Origin: a virus
DNA length: 23,983 nucleotides
Reading direction: 5' to 3' (one strand)
Virus record (IMG/VR): IMGVR_UViG_3300009376_000083
Span: 1 to 23,983 of that record
Shown here piece after piece: positions 7,034 through 17,688 of this stretch (within the stretch, counting starts at the first letter, position 1; each line of letters starts with the position of its first letter). Below the pieces are notes generated by a model. The model saw nothing but the letters and a program-made list of their open reading frames with translations, was not told the DNA's origin and made no database searches. Made by a program: the position numbers and the translations under genes.

Positions 7034-8368
7034 CTACCTTTGCATAGCTCTCAGCAAAGAAGACCGTGCAGTTCTTTCATTAGTTTTAGCAATTTCATCT
7101 GCGTACTCGTTTTCGATTTCGCTTATATATTTCGCTGAATATTCTGCTTGCGATGGCTGACCTTGCCCAGACATTCCTTTATCCATTTGAACTTCTCTGG
7201 TCCACGTATCTGCTAACACAAAGAAAGCTTCATCCGGGGCACGACCAGTCAACTCTCGGTAAACGCTTTCCGCAAGAGCATCACTGTATTCTTTCGTGAC
7301 AGTTTTTACCGCACCTAAAGCAACAGCTTCATCAAACAAATAATCTGTTAGATCTTTCATTGACATAGCTTGACGATTCTTACCGAATTGTCCCGATTGC
7401 CAAGGGTCTTCAAATCCAAGCTCTGCTTCCGTCAAAGCCGGAATCATATCTAGGGTTTCAAACCCAGTGGACATTGGGTGATCTTTCAACAAACTTGCTT
7501 GAAGAGCAGCATCTTCTTGGATAGTTGATAATGCAATGAATACAGAATCCCGGTCGTATATCAACTCCGGGGTATTCATTATTAGTTTCCTTAAATTAGG
7601 ATCTTTCATCATCGTTGGCACAAGACTTTCAGCAATCAATCTTTGTGCTCTGGGAGATTGTTGATCGTAAAGATTCAATCCATCTTTAATAGTGAACGGT
7701 CGGTCTTCTTCAACCATTCGACGAAACTCGAAACCTTTTTGTTCCATGTCTCTATCTACTTTGGTTGCCGTTCCGATCATCAGTTCATCACTTTCGAGAC
7801 TGAATCCCGGTGCAAAAACACCAAAGTATGGTTCATCTTTTAACCCAAGTGTGCCTGCTGGGACAACACCCTGCATAATCATGGAACCGCTACGACCAAG
7901 GGGATCAAAGCCAGTTGTGACAACATCTCCCCCTCCCGGCTGATTAACAAACTCTATATCAGTAATTAAAGCCTCATTTCGAGGGGGACTAGCTGGCGGC
8001 ACAGCGCCCATCAATAGAGCTTGTGCGTCTTCGGGAGTCAACTGACCATCAAGAACTCGGTTTTCAAGCCATTCCTGAATATCGGCTGGTTCTCTTCCTC
8101 CCGGTTCTTCTGGCTGAGGATCAGTTGCTTGTTCTATCGCAGCTAACGACGAGTCATCTGACACTTCTTCCGTCTGGGGTGTAGGCTGCGTATTTCTCTG
8201 TTCTTGCCACCACGGATAAATATTTTCCTCGAAATAATCCAGAAGGGTCTGAACTGTTTGACCAGCAGACGTCGAGTTCATTCCGCCTTCCCAAAGTTCT
8301 TGCTTCCAATTCTGGTCAGGATCGTCAATAAGATCTTTAATCCAGTCAAATACTTGTTGTAATGACAT
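7034..8368 (-). CDS. Virion-cluster protein of unknown function, 444 aa
   Basis: ATG at 8368 overlaps the TAA of the giant gene (TAATG). The N-terminal 60 residues are helical and Trp-rich (WKQELWEGG, YPWWQEQ). An acidic Pro/Gln/Glu-rich linker follows at about 60-95, then a short helical piece (LENRVLDGQLTPEDAQALLM). The middle has a compact hydrophobic region (VVPAGTLGLKDEPYFGVFAPG). The C-terminal half is helical with LIAESLVPTMMKDPNLRKL and a basic end. I do not recognise the family. No catalytic motif, membrane span or cysteine pattern is visible. Its position between the giant protein and the transglycosylase protein suggests an internal virion or ejection component, by context only. 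Confidence 0.7.
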   Translation of the reverse strand: MSLQQVFDWIKDLIDDPDQNWKQELWEGGMNSTSAGQTVQTLLDYFEENIYPWWQEQRNTQPTPQTEEVSDDSSLAAIEQATDPQPEEPGGREPADIQEWLENRVLDGQLTPEDAQALLMGAVPPASPPRNEALITDIEFVNQPGGGDVVTTGFDPLGRSGSMIMQGVVPAGTLGLKDEPYFGVFAPGFSLESDELMIGTATKVDRDMEQKGFEFRRMVEEDRPFTIKDGLNLYDQQSPRAQRLIAESLVPTMMKDPNLRKLIMNTPELIYDRDSVFIALSTIQEDAALQASLLKDHPMSTGFETLDMIPALTEAELGFEDPWQSGQFGKNRQAMSMKDLTDYLFDEAVALGAVKTVTKEYSDALAESVYRELTGRAPDEAFFVLADTWTREVQMDKGMSGQGQPSQAEYSAKYISEIENEYADEIAKTNERTARSSLLRAMQR

Positions 8369-11300
8369 TAGTTACCTGTCCTTAATGTCGCAGGCGCAAA
8401 TTGAGAAAGATTGGAAGTATTCACACTTTCAATATTACTAAAATACCTGTCGTATACATTTCCAAAGTCTGGGAATGTCAAAAGTTGCAAAAGCCCGATC
8501 TCCCATTGACGTGAAAGATCTTGATTCCTTGTGTAAGAAAGTCTCAAATATGAGCGATTACCGGTGGCTTCGGCTCGTGCTAAAAGACTTTGGGCTATCC
8601 CGTCATGCAACTGTAAATAACGTTGGATAAGGGGAATCTCTGGACGATAAGCAAATGCTTCATCTTCGACTATTAATCTAAAGCCTTCCAAAATTTTCTT
8701 CTGTGTAATTGGGTCACCAATCTTATTAAACTCACTAGCCCACATCGGATTTTTGCGAGATAGTTCCGTAACAAAATTTCGTCGCTGAGTCCACAAGTCA
8801 AAGTTTGATTGTGCATTAAGACTTCCCGAACCACCGGCTTGCATTCGCTTATTCAATTCATTGGTTAACGAATTGCGAAACACCCGGTACTCTCTCCAAC
8901 CTTTATTAGATCCCGCTTCATGTAAGAAATCTTCAGGCGAGAGAGTGTCACGTCGGCCTTCTTGTCGTTCTATCTGTGCAATAGCTTTGTTGTATGCGAA
9001 CTGCACATCTATAGCACCGACTTCGCCAGTTATAAATGCCCCTAATTCAGGGTATTCCGTAGCCATAGCTTTATGGTCTTCGTAGTAACGATGTCCTTCA
9101 AGCGACCCTGCTATGACCCCATCAGCGAGTGTTCGCCGTGCTGTAGCTGCCCAGAGTTCTGGATGGTTTTCCATCAACCAAAGATCAGCTACCTCAGCAC
9201 CGTATTCTTTTTCGGTGCGCCAGAACTCTGAAAGGATCGGCCAATACGGTGACTGTTGTTGATAGGAAACTGGTATTGCCAAAGACCGAAGCATCCTCAT
9301 CGAGTAAATCATTTTGGTTCGGCGCTCTACTTCATCGAGTAGTCGTTTAGCTCCTGCTTCAGTGTTCGGTAGAAGATTCCCTTGTATGTATTGTTCGGCA
9401 AGAATATCTTGCAGCACTCTCGCCGCTGTCGCTGCTTTCCGATCAGTGTCAAGACCGGCCACTGATGCAGCGCTCTTTATCCAAGAAGGTGTATGGGCAG
9501 CAGCGTAGCGTTCCAACACATTGCCTCCCTCTACTAAACCGTAAGGGAACAGAAAATCGAGAGACTCATAAATGTCAGGGTTCTGAATTGAAAGTTCACT
9601 TGCGGCAAACGAAACTATCGGCCCAGTTCCCGCAAAGCCACCGATTAACGAAGCTGAACGTAGATTTAAATCGACTGGCATTTTAGAAGCTACAGAAAGA
9701 CTGCCAAAGAGTTTGTGTGAACCAAAGAACTTTGCGTCAATTTCGTAATCAAAGACATTAGGTAACTGGACCATCATTATGCTTTGTCCGTTTTCATCTT
9801 CGGCTGTTGCTACAGTCCAAAGTTTCAACATTCTGAAAACAAACACTGGGTTTTCAGCAGCTATACCGAACCATCGTGTTGTCACTTCTTGCCATGCACC
9901 AAAGAACGGGGAGATTTCTCCAACTAATTCTTCAAACTTTGAACGGTTAGCCAAATCGTAAAGAACATCTTTGGTTTGTTGAAGAGCGCTAGCTCTTGTT
10001 CTGTTAACTACACCTTTGAGAGCCTCGGGGCTAATTCGATAGTTGACACCTTCTATATCGTCTAAGCGATATAGCTGAAGATTTTCAAAGATTTCACGTG
10101 TGTAAATGCTTTCGTAAAGAGTGCCTCGTGAAAGATAATCTTCGACCATTGTCAGATTTTCGAAGATGCCGTCAAGCAAACCTTTGTACCGGTCAATAAT
10201 ATTTTTGCTTTGCATGGCATCAATAAACGACGAATCGGTAACAACTTTACCGAAGTCCCCGATACCGTTGGATGCCCACGAAAACTGACCCCTAAGATCA
10301 GACCGAACTGCGGTTCCTGCCAAGTGACGAAACTTTGGACCCCGCTCTTCAGAGACAGCAGTTCTTCGCATCTGTTCGATTATGTCTGTGCTTAAAGTAC
10401 GGGCAATCAGAACATTCGTAGATTCGTTGCCGAGAGATTTTTCGACAACATCAACCCATGAATGTTCAAAAATTTCTAGTGTGCCGGGGCCACGAAGATC
10501 TTGTCTTATACTGTCCCAGTCAATTACCCGTTGCCATTGGCGACCTGCGTCAGTTTCATTAAATGGGCGCAACTGACGCACATTATCGGTATCACCAATC
10601 CACCGTGGACCTTCAAACCGTCTCTGGTATAGGTCCTCAAAAAATTCCTGCGGAGTGTAAACAGAACTTGTCGCCTGTCGATATTGTTGAGCGAGTTGCT
10701 TATATAAGGCCCAAAAATCTTCGTGCCGTTGGTTTAACTTTCTGATACCAGCGGCTACTTCAACATTCCACGAAATGGGGTTGCCTTGTATTAGGGATCG
10801 TCTTGCTTCATCGAAAACATCTATGGAACTTGGCAAGATACTGTTTGCTTCGTACCCCATTTTTACTGCTAATTCGTAAAGCCCATCCCCAACTCCTCGA
10901 TCAAATCCGTGCCACGCTTCGGGAAGAAGTTCTTCCACATTATTAGTACGCATCCACTTAACAATTTCATTAGGATCATATCCCCCCACTCTTTCTGTTT
11001 CCGAAAATACTTTCGCCCACAATTGTTGAGCAAGATTTGTTTTATCGAGATCCTGTGGAATCACGTGGCGAATTAAGAAATCGTCATACGCTTTAGAAAA
11101 ATTAGCTTCTTCGTATTGGTTCAATATGTCGTATTGGTGAGCGCCTTGGAATTTTTCGAAACGTCTTTGCACATCGGCTTCAGCGTCAAGTTGTGCTCTT
11201 GCCATTGGATTAGCTGATATTCCACGTCGCCAAATTTCTTGTTGCTGCGGAGTGTTACCGAACGCTTTATCTACACGTGTGGACCCAACTTGTGTTGACC

Positions 11301-14300
11301 CGTAACCCCACTCGTTTAGAATCTCTGCTGCTTCTTCGAGCATAGAAATTGGTTTACCCATGCTCGGATCTAATTTCGCATCACCAACAATTTTGGTTTG
11401 ATAGTCATTTACAATTTCGGCACGGGTAGCCAATAGTCGAGCGACTTCGTTGCGATCTTTAATCGTAGTTTGTAGCTGTTCTGCCAGATTTTTTAATGAG
11501 CCTTGTGTATCAAGTATCTGAGTTACATCTTCTGCTTGGATAAAGAACTGTATATCTGGCATCAATGAGCCTTGCATAGGCGGCCAAACAATTAAGTCCA
11601 AACCGTCCACATTTACCGCCTGAAGCTTATTGAACCTATGTTCGATAATAAGTTGGGTTAAATATGAGCTTCTGCTATATACCTCAGTATTAGCAATATC
11701 GTCCCAACTAACTCTGTCACCACGAAGTGGAACCCCGCTCCGGTCGACGCCATCTCGCCTAGCGCGGAAAGCACGCATATTCCTCATAGCTTTGTCAGAA
11801 GCTGGAGTTACCATTGGATCGATGAAATACCGCCCAAAGGGTGTGTCCCCTCTAGCTTTAGCACCTAGTTCTTGAATAAGCTGCCAATTTATACGAGCAG
11901 CGATATCTCCTGCATTGATTAACCCTTCATCTTCTAACAGTCGCCTGTACATCCAAGATTCTGTAGTGCCTGCTTCATTGATCCAACTATTCCACGCTTC
12001 ATCTCTGACTAACCAATGTTCAGCTTTTATCTCTGCTACTTCGTCAAGCGCATACTGCGGAAGGTCAGGATATTGTGCCCGCATAAATTCCGAAATATCT
12101 AGCCTGTTCGCACGTTCAACCAGATCCAACGCTTCTGCCCGCAAAGCCACACCATATGTATCAGCCAATTGGCGACGTGCAAGTTTCGCCAAACTGTCAC
12201 GGCTGTATGCTGTGTAAAGTCCAGCCGCAGCAGCAGCGCCTACCGGACCACCAAAGAACCAACCTGATCCAGTCATGGCAAGAGTTCTTATATTCGCACG
12301 TTTATTTGCGTACTCTTCCCCAATCGCATCAGCTACAAACTCTTCTATTGTTCTTTCAAATCCGACCACACCTTCATCGTGTGATCGTTTATAAAACTCG
12401 ACTTGCTTAACCCAACCTGCCCCCATATAGCCATCCGGCAACTGCTCGACAAGTTTGTCAGCCACCACAGCGTTTATATCTACACCAGCTTTACGAAGCC
12501 AACGAACACGTAATTCATCGAATGACCCACCAAGACGCCCCAACGCCATCGCAGCCCCCAAATGTGCGATATTGCGTAATTGCGAATCTGTGTTAACTAC
12601 CATTTGCCAACGTGGGGTCAACAGTGTGTGACGCTTCCACATTGTTAATGCTTCACGACGTGTCGCTCTAACTATCGCATTTCTGGCACTAACTGAAACA
12701 TCAAGGTTTTCTCCGTTAGGTCCGATAATAGTTTTTATATCGCCTTGGAGTACTTGGAAAAGGCGTTGGAACTTGTCCCACCGTGGCATCACTAATGTTT
12801 GCCGCATTTGGGACGGAGACATTGGTTTATAAATGAATGTCGTTCCACCTAATTCTGGGATTACTACTTCAGTGAAATCACTATTTCCGTATCGTCGTTC
12901 TGTGTGTTCTGCTGCATCTTCTAATAAACGTTTGGCTGCATCAATATCGCCTCGGAGTATTCCTTTCATTGCAGCCGAAACACCGGCGCTTCCCCAATCA
13001 ATATCTTTAAATATTGGGTGGGGGGTTACTGCGTTTATTGCACCGTTAAGAGCCGCTTCGTTAAGACGATCAATTTTGATTGCTAATTCATCCCCATACG
13101 AATCAAGGAACTCGATCATTAGATCATCGACACGTTGCGCTGCTTCTACCCGATCCCGAGGAACAGGCCACGGAGCTTCCGGCGTACCTTTGTAAGTCAT
13201 AATCGCAAGATCAAGAAGCGTAAAATCTTCACCACTAGCTAAACGCCGAGGTGTCTCGGGGGGAGCATTTTTTAATGTTGCTTTTCTCTCACGTCTACTC
13301 ATGCCGGGAGGCACTAAAAGATTGATACGTCCTAATTCACGGAACATAACGTCGAGTTGGCTAGCAACTGTGCTCCGGTCATGGACGTTTATAACTCCAT
13401 GAGGAATTTTTTCAGAGAACAACCTAACGAAACGACTATTCATCGGACCTGCTAGTGGTCCTGATTTACTGAACAAAGTTTTCGCTAGCACCCCTGTCTT
13501 TGTTGACGGTGCAGATGGCAAAGCTTTAGCTAACGCAGGATTCAACGGAGCCATCGCAGCTTCTATTATTTGATCTGCGACTAAAGAATGAGCTTCAGTA
13601 GAACTAAGCATTTCGGGAACTGGATCATCGAACGGAGCAGTTCTTGTCTGCATAACATTTGTAGCTATATCTTCTTTGAAACCGAGAGGGGGGATGCGTT
13701 CATAGGTTTTAACCAACATCCCCACTAATGCATCATCTAGCCCCAAGACTGCTTGCCAAGGGAATTTATCCATTTCCGAAATGCGGTCAATCAATTCCAT
13801 GTAAGGACTATTGGGATCAAACCCAGCAAAATCTATGAGATCATTTGCGCTCTCACGAACAAACCCTCTCGCTGGTGGCACGACCGGAAAGAGATCTTCA
13901 AAGTCAGTGAAACCCATTTCCCGACCTAAAGCATGATCGAACCTAACGTGTTCGTACATATCGATTATGTCGCCAGCTTGACGTAAAGCTTCTTCCGATA
14001 CGTCTAGGCCAAGTTGTGACCAAGCCCAAGCTGGAGCATCTGGTTGTGCTTCTGGTATCCGCATTGTTTCCCAGACTTCGTTCATTAAGTCTTCGATAAG
14101 CCGTTTGCCTTGGACTTCGGCCATTTGCGCTAGGGCACGTGGACTAAACAAATAGTTCTTAATATAAAGAGCGTGGGCTGCTTCTTTGGCTTTAAGTGTT
14201 AGACGTAACCGTTCGGCATTCGCTTTCGAAAGCGCTTCAAAGGACACATTTGTGTCCATTATTTCAGTCGCTTCGTCTAAAATACTGACCTCATCTTCCC

Positions 14301-17300
14301 CGTAGTTTTTATCTTCTCGTCTTACTTTTTCATCGAATTTGCGCTTCCGTATTGCTTCTTCAAGAGCAAGAATGTTTTGTCGTGCGTGTCGAATTTCTCT
14401 AAAGTGCCAATGAACCGTAACTCTTTCTTGGTTATGTCTAATCTTCATCGAATTGGGTACCCCATATTGCATTTCGTCACCCGGTTCTCTGGTGCGATCT
14501 ACAACTTTGTCGATGCCTTCATCACTAAGTTTGAGTGTTTCCTCGAAGTCTCGTCTATAGGAAAAGTCGATGGTATCGGGATCGTCTGGTCGCCTTCTGG
14601 GATCAATCTCTAACAGATCTCCTCCGGTGTCTCTAATACCACGAGGCTCCACAGGTTGTTCTGCATCATAAAGACTTCGAACTTCATCACCAGAAATATT
14701 CCTGATAACAGGCGCTTCGATATCTCGCAGCAAAGACCAAATGTAAGAAAAGTCTTTTGCTTGTGCCGTCATCGCTGCTTTGACAGCAGGGTTACCTTTT
14801 TCTAATCGAATAAGATTGTAATAAGGAAGCCACGAAGAACCGTCTACGGGGCCACCATTAGCTAGGCGTGCATATATCTGTGCTCGCTGCCAAAGCTGAT
14901 CTTTGGGCAATACTTTGTAGAACGGTCCCCATGTAGGCAACTCTTTAAACAAACGTAAAGTTAAACGATCCAAAAACTTTTCAGTTGTATACGATCCTCT
15001 TGCCCCAGCCCAACGATTTTTGCCATACATATCATCGACATACCGGTTCCAATCATCTGGAGACATTTCACCAGCCATCCCCATCAAGGATGATTGCTCA
15101 CCGAGAACCTCTCGATAAGCCTCTTGTGCTTCGAGAAGATTATTAGGGATTGCGGCTCTAACGTAATCATCTATCATTTCGTCGGTGGCAGCGACTAAAT
15201 AGTTAAACCCTGACTGCATCGCTTCGAACTCTGCTGGACCCCAAAGACTTACACGGTTTTCAGGAGCATCGAGCCGTCTTTCGATTGCGCCTTCAACAAT
15301 GATGTCTTCGATAACTTGCCGTACTTGTTCTATGCGTTGTTCTAAATCTGCATAGGGGTTAGGGCTATCTGCATCTCTTAATGGTGCTGTATTTCGTTGT
15401 CGGTCAAGTAAATCCTCTATGACGGTAGTTGCTTGATCTACATATATAGCCCACTGTTCTTGTCTTCCTTCGTTAACAGACCAATCGTCCCCAAACTCAG
15501 ACGAATCAAATGGACGACGAGCATCTTCGTTCCCCCCAGCTTGTCTTCGTAAAACATCTCTTAGGTAATCATTATCAAGGAAATCATCCCAACCCATACC
15601 GGGGAACTGTTCGTCCAACCGTTGAATTAATTCTCTCAATTTTCGAGGCCCGACGCTTCCTCGTCCGGGGTGAAGCGCATTCCAGAGATTATTTATTGCA
15701 TAGTTTTCGCTACCATCTATTTCGTTTAAGGAGCGTTCAATAACACGGTTGAGTTCTTCTGTGAGATTTGTTCTAGTTGTTAATCGGTGCGCATCGATTA
15801 GATTTTCCAAGGCCATTGTGAAGCCAGTATTGCGAACAAGTTGTCCTGACTCTGGTGCCTCTGCGACACCTGTCCAACTAGCAAATCCTCTTCCCTCGTC
15901 TTCGGCACGTTTCAGCGTTTCTCTTGCACGTGCTGGCAAAGGGTTGTCAGCCAAAAGAGCTATGAAGCGTCCCCGTAAAGAATAAAGATCGTCAGCTAAT
16001 TCATGGTATTGCTCAGGCAATACCCTGCCCAAACTACTAGTGGGGTCAATATTGAAGCTGTCGGTGTAAGCACCAAGTGTGTCTTCGATGAATTGATCCA
16101 AGCTTCGTAAAACTGCGAACAAACCCGTAGTGGGTGTCATCGTAACGTCAGCAGTACGCCTGACGGTTTCTTGGAAAGCTTCTTCTAAAGGCCCGTAACC
16201 CTCAAAGATTTCGTCTATTTTTTCGGGGAGCCGATCTAACGTTGGGCCATCAAATAGTCCTTGCTCATCTCCAAAACTTCGAGCATCCCAGTATTTTCCA
16301 CTACTTAAACCTTCTGCAAAGTTATCGAATTCTGCTTGGAAGTCCTCAATCATAGTGCGAGTGTTATCTTCGAGTGTCCGCCACGGAGAAGCACCTATGC
16401 TGTCCGGGTTTAATTCCCAAATGAAACTGGCTGGGGTAGTGCCCCATCTAGGGTCGAGGCTTGCTTCCCCCGTACCTATCACATGAAGAGGAATATCTCC
16501 CTTATTTAATGCAGACTCTAATTCATCGTCGAATATTGTTTTAATGCGTTCTGCTTCACCGACGTAGCTTGTTAATGTTTCATCCATTGTGGATGGTTGA
16601 TCGTCCATCCATTTAGGTTTATACGAATAGTTTTCAAAGAAAAGTTCGTCACGTACACGGCCCGGAGATCCAACTTTTCTGCCGCCCGGAATAGTCAACA
16701 TCTCTGTGACGCTTCCACCGAGAAGACGTGTTAAGGCAGGTGCTTCATGTTCCAATATCCAGTTATGTAACTTTTCACCTCCGATGCGAATATCTCTGCG
16801 GCTTGGTGTCCGCAAAATAATTGACTCCCGCTGTGCTGCCGGACGTTGTGTTTGGATAAACGGTTCCATGTAAGGTCGTTCGCCAAACAACCCGGGGCGC
16901 ACAACACCATGTTCTAAATATGGTCCAACGCTAGTAATTGAGCCACCCGATGCATCGTGAAGATTCCGTGCTCGTCTATTCAAAACCTTCAACCGTGCGG
17001 CTTTTGCTCCTAGATAAGTTGGGTCAGCCGCAACAGCTAATCCGACGTCCAGAACCCCAGACGTTATGTAATACATATTTGTTTCTTTGAACTCTTTGAG
17101 TTCTTCAGGATTGTAAATATTTACACCGTTTAACGCCAGCGTCATTGCTTGACCGGGTGAACGGTGCTGTGTCAAATTCCATGCTTCACGCCACGTCGTC
17201 GGATCAAATGTCCGGTGATTAAACGGGAGCCAACCGTTCATGCTTGCTACACGGGGATCTACTTCTCCAGACCGGATAGCTTGCAAATATTTACTTTGTT

Positions 17301-17688
17301 CAAAACTAAGTTGATTCAGGTTAGCGATAGTGGCAAGAGTCGCAACGGGACGAGCAATCCCATATGTCCATGTGAAATCCAACCCACTGAGCATCAAGTT
17401 CCACTGGTCGGCCCCCAGTTCTTTTCTTACGTCTTCAGGTATCGCTCCTACAGTTGCCCCGATAATACCTTCCGGTCCCATTGTTGCACCTATAAGGCTG
17501 CGTTCGGCTGTTCCCGTGCCGGAAGGTTTCCCTAAAACGTTATCTTCCCACGATTCTATGAAACCTTCGACAACACCAAACTCGTCATCCCCCAATGCAC
17601 TAATACCATCAACAAAAAAGTCCGCAGCTTGTATCCCTATATCAGGGATATTGCGGAATATCTTCCAGACCCGACTACCGAAACTCAT
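8368..17688 (-). CDS. Giant virion-associated protein, 3106 aa
   Basis: One uninterrupted frame of 9321 bases, 39 percent of the window. ATG at 17688 overlaps the TGA of the 132-aa gene (ATGA). The protein is mostly helical and charged. Hydrophobic glycine-rich stretches occur near residues 65-85 (SLIGATMGPEGIIGATVGA) and about 1804-1828 (FFGGPVGAAAAAGLYTAYS). Two blocks recall other giant phage proteins from memory: KRHTLLTPRWQMVVN followed by SQLRNIAHLG near 1680-1705, and EISPFFGAWQEVTTRWFGIA near 2585-2605. I found no HExxH, Walker or RNA polymerase motif set. Position between portal and scaffold, and size like the giant ejected proteins of some podoviruses, suggest a protein packed in the capsid and delivered with DNA, possibly membrane-interacting. 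The function is inference. Confidence 0.8.
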   Translation of the reverse strand: MSFGSRVWKIFRNIPDIGIQAADFFVDGISALGDDEFGVVEGFIESWEDNVLGKPSGTGTAERSLIGATMGPEGIIGATVGAIPEDVRKELGADQWNLMLSGLDFTWTYGIARPVATLATIANLNQLSFEQSKYLQAIRSGEVDPRVASMNGWLPFNHRTFDPTTWREAWNLTQHRSPGQAMTLALNGVNIYNPEELKEFKETNMYYITSGVLDVGLAVAADPTYLGAKAARLKVLNRRARNLHDASGGSITSVGPYLEHGVVRPGLFGERPYMEPFIQTQRPAAQRESIILRTPSRRDIRIGGEKLHNWILEHEAPALTRLLGGSVTEMLTIPGGRKVGSPGRVRDELFFENYSYKPKWMDDQPSTMDETLTSYVGEAERIKTIFDDELESALNKGDIPLHVIGTGEASLDPRWGTTPASFIWELNPDSIGASPWRTLEDNTRTMIEDFQAEFDNFAEGLSSGKYWDARSFGDEQGLFDGPTLDRLPEKIDEIFEGYGPLEEAFQETVRRTADVTMTPTTGLFAVLRSLDQFIEDTLGAYTDSFNIDPTSSLGRVLPEQYHELADDLYSLRGRFIALLADNPLPARARETLKRAEDEGRGFASWTGVAEAPESGQLVRNTGFTMALENLIDAHRLTTRTNLTEELNRVIERSLNEIDGSENYAINNLWNALHPGRGSVGPRKLRELIQRLDEQFPGMGWDDFLDNDYLRDVLRRQAGGNEDARRPFDSSEFGDDWSVNEGRQEQWAIYVDQATTVIEDLLDRQRNTAPLRDADSPNPYADLEQRIEQVRQVIEDIIVEGAIERRLDAPENRVSLWGPAEFEAMQSGFNYLVAATDEMIDDYVRAAIPNNLLEAQEAYREVLGEQSSLMGMAGEMSPDDWNRYVDDMYGKNRWAGARGSYTTEKFLDRLTLRLFKELPTWGPFYKVLPKDQLWQRAQIYARLANGGPVDGSSWLPYYNLIRLEKGNPAVKAAMTAQAKDFSYIWSLLRDIEAPVIRNISGDEVRSLYDAEQPVEPRGIRDTGGDLLEIDPRRRPDDPDTIDFSYRRDFEETLKLSDEGIDKVVDRTREPGDEMQYGVPNSMKIRHNQERVTVHWHFREIRHARQNILALEEAIRKRKFDEKVRREDKNYGEDEVSILDEATEIMDTNVSFEALSKANAERLRLTLKAKEAAHALYIKNYLFSPRALAQMAEVQGKRLIEDLMNEVWETMRIPEAQPDAPAWAWSQLGLDVSEEALRQAGDIIDMYEHVRFDHALGREMGFTDFEDLFPVVPPARGFVRESANDLIDFAGFDPNSPYMELIDRISEMDKFPWQAVLGLDDALVGMLVKTYERIPPLGFKEDIATNVMQTRTAPFDDPVPEMLSSTEAHSLVADQIIEAAMAPLNPALAKALPSAPSTKTGVLAKTLFSKSGPLAGPMNSRFVRLFSEKIPHGVINVHDRSTVASQLDVMFRELGRINLLVPPGMSRRERKATLKNAPPETPRRLASGEDFTLLDLAIMTYKGTPEAPWPVPRDRVEAAQRVDDLMIEFLDSYGDELAIKIDRLNEAALNGAINAVTPHPIFKDIDWGSAGVSAAMKGILRGDIDAAKRLLEDAAEHTERRYGNSDFTEVVIPELGGTTFIYKPMSPSQMRQTLVMPRWDKFQRLFQVLQGDIKTIIGPNGENLDVSVSARNAIVRATRREALTMWKRHTLLTPRWQMVVNTDSQLRNIAHLGAAMALGRLGGSFDELRVRWLRKAGVDINAVVADKLVEQLPDGYMGAGWVKQVEFYKRSHDEGVVGFERTIEEFVADAIGEEYANKRANIRTLAMTGSGWFFGGPVGAAAAAGLYTAYSRDSLAKLARRQLADTYGVALRAEALDLVERANRLDISEFMRAQYPDLPQYALDEVAEIKAEHWLVRDEAWNSWINEAGTTESWMYRRLLEDEGLINAGDIAARINWQLIQELGAKARGDTPFGRYFIDPMVTPASDKAMRNMRAFRARRDGVDRSGVPLRGDRVSWDDIANTEVYSRSSYLTQLIIEHRFNKLQAVNVDGLDLIVWPPMQGSLMPDIQFFIQAEDVTQILDTQGSLKNLAEQLQTTIKDRNEVARLLATRAEIVNDYQTKIVGDAKLDPSMGKPISMLEEAAEILNEWGYGSTQVGSTRVDKAFGNTPQQQEIWRRGISANPMARAQLDAEADVQRRFEKFQGAHQYDILNQYEEANFSKAYDDFLIRHVIPQDLDKTNLAQQLWAKVFSETERVGGYDPNEIVKWMRTNNVEELLPEAWHGFDRGVGDGLYELAVKMGYEANSILPSSIDVFDEARRSLIQGNPISWNVEVAAGIRKLNQRHEDFWALYKQLAQQYRQATSSVYTPQEFFEDLYQRRFEGPRWIGDTDNVRQLRPFNETDAGRQWQRVIDWDSIRQDLRGPGTLEIFEHSWVDVVEKSLGNESTNVLIARTLSTDIIEQMRRTAVSEERGPKFRHLAGTAVRSDLRGQFSWASNGIGDFGKVVTDSSFIDAMQSKNIIDRYKGLLDGIFENLTMVEDYLSRGTLYESIYTREIFENLQLYRLDDIEGVNYRISPEALKGVVNRTRASALQQTKDVLYDLANRSKFEELVGEISPFFGAWQEVTTRWFGIAAENPVFVFRMLKLWTVATAEDENGQSIMMVQLPNVFDYEIDAKFFGSHKLFGSLSVASKMPVDLNLRSASLIGGFAGTGPIVSFAASELSIQNPDIYESLDFLFPYGLVEGGNVLERYAAAHTPSWIKSAASVAGLDTDRKAATAARVLQDILAEQYIQGNLLPNTEAGAKRLLDEVERRTKMIYSMRMLRSLAIPVSYQQQSPYWPILSEFWRTEKEYGAEVADLWLMENHPELWAATARRTLADGVIAGSLEGHRYYEDHKAMATEYPELGAFITGEVGAIDVQFAYNKAIAQIERQEGRRDTLSPEDFLHEAGSNKGWREYRVFRNSLTNELNKRMQAGGSGSLNAQSNFDLWTQRRNFVTELSRKNPMWASEFNKIGDPITQKKILEGFRLIVEDEAFAYRPEIPLIQRYLQLHDGIAQSLLARAEATGNRSYLRLSYTRNQDLSRQWEIGLLQLLTFPDFGNVYDRYFSNIESVNTSNLSQFAPATLRTGN

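Noticed and set aside
8368-17688. Giant protein as a virion RNA polymerase of the N4 type
   Set aside because: LARRQLADTYG near residue 1845 and RSHDEG near 1765 look faintly like polymerase motifs, but the spacing of the key Arg/Lys to Tyr-Gly is wrong, no DxxS/G motif A is found, and the His-Asp comes before the Tyr-Gly.
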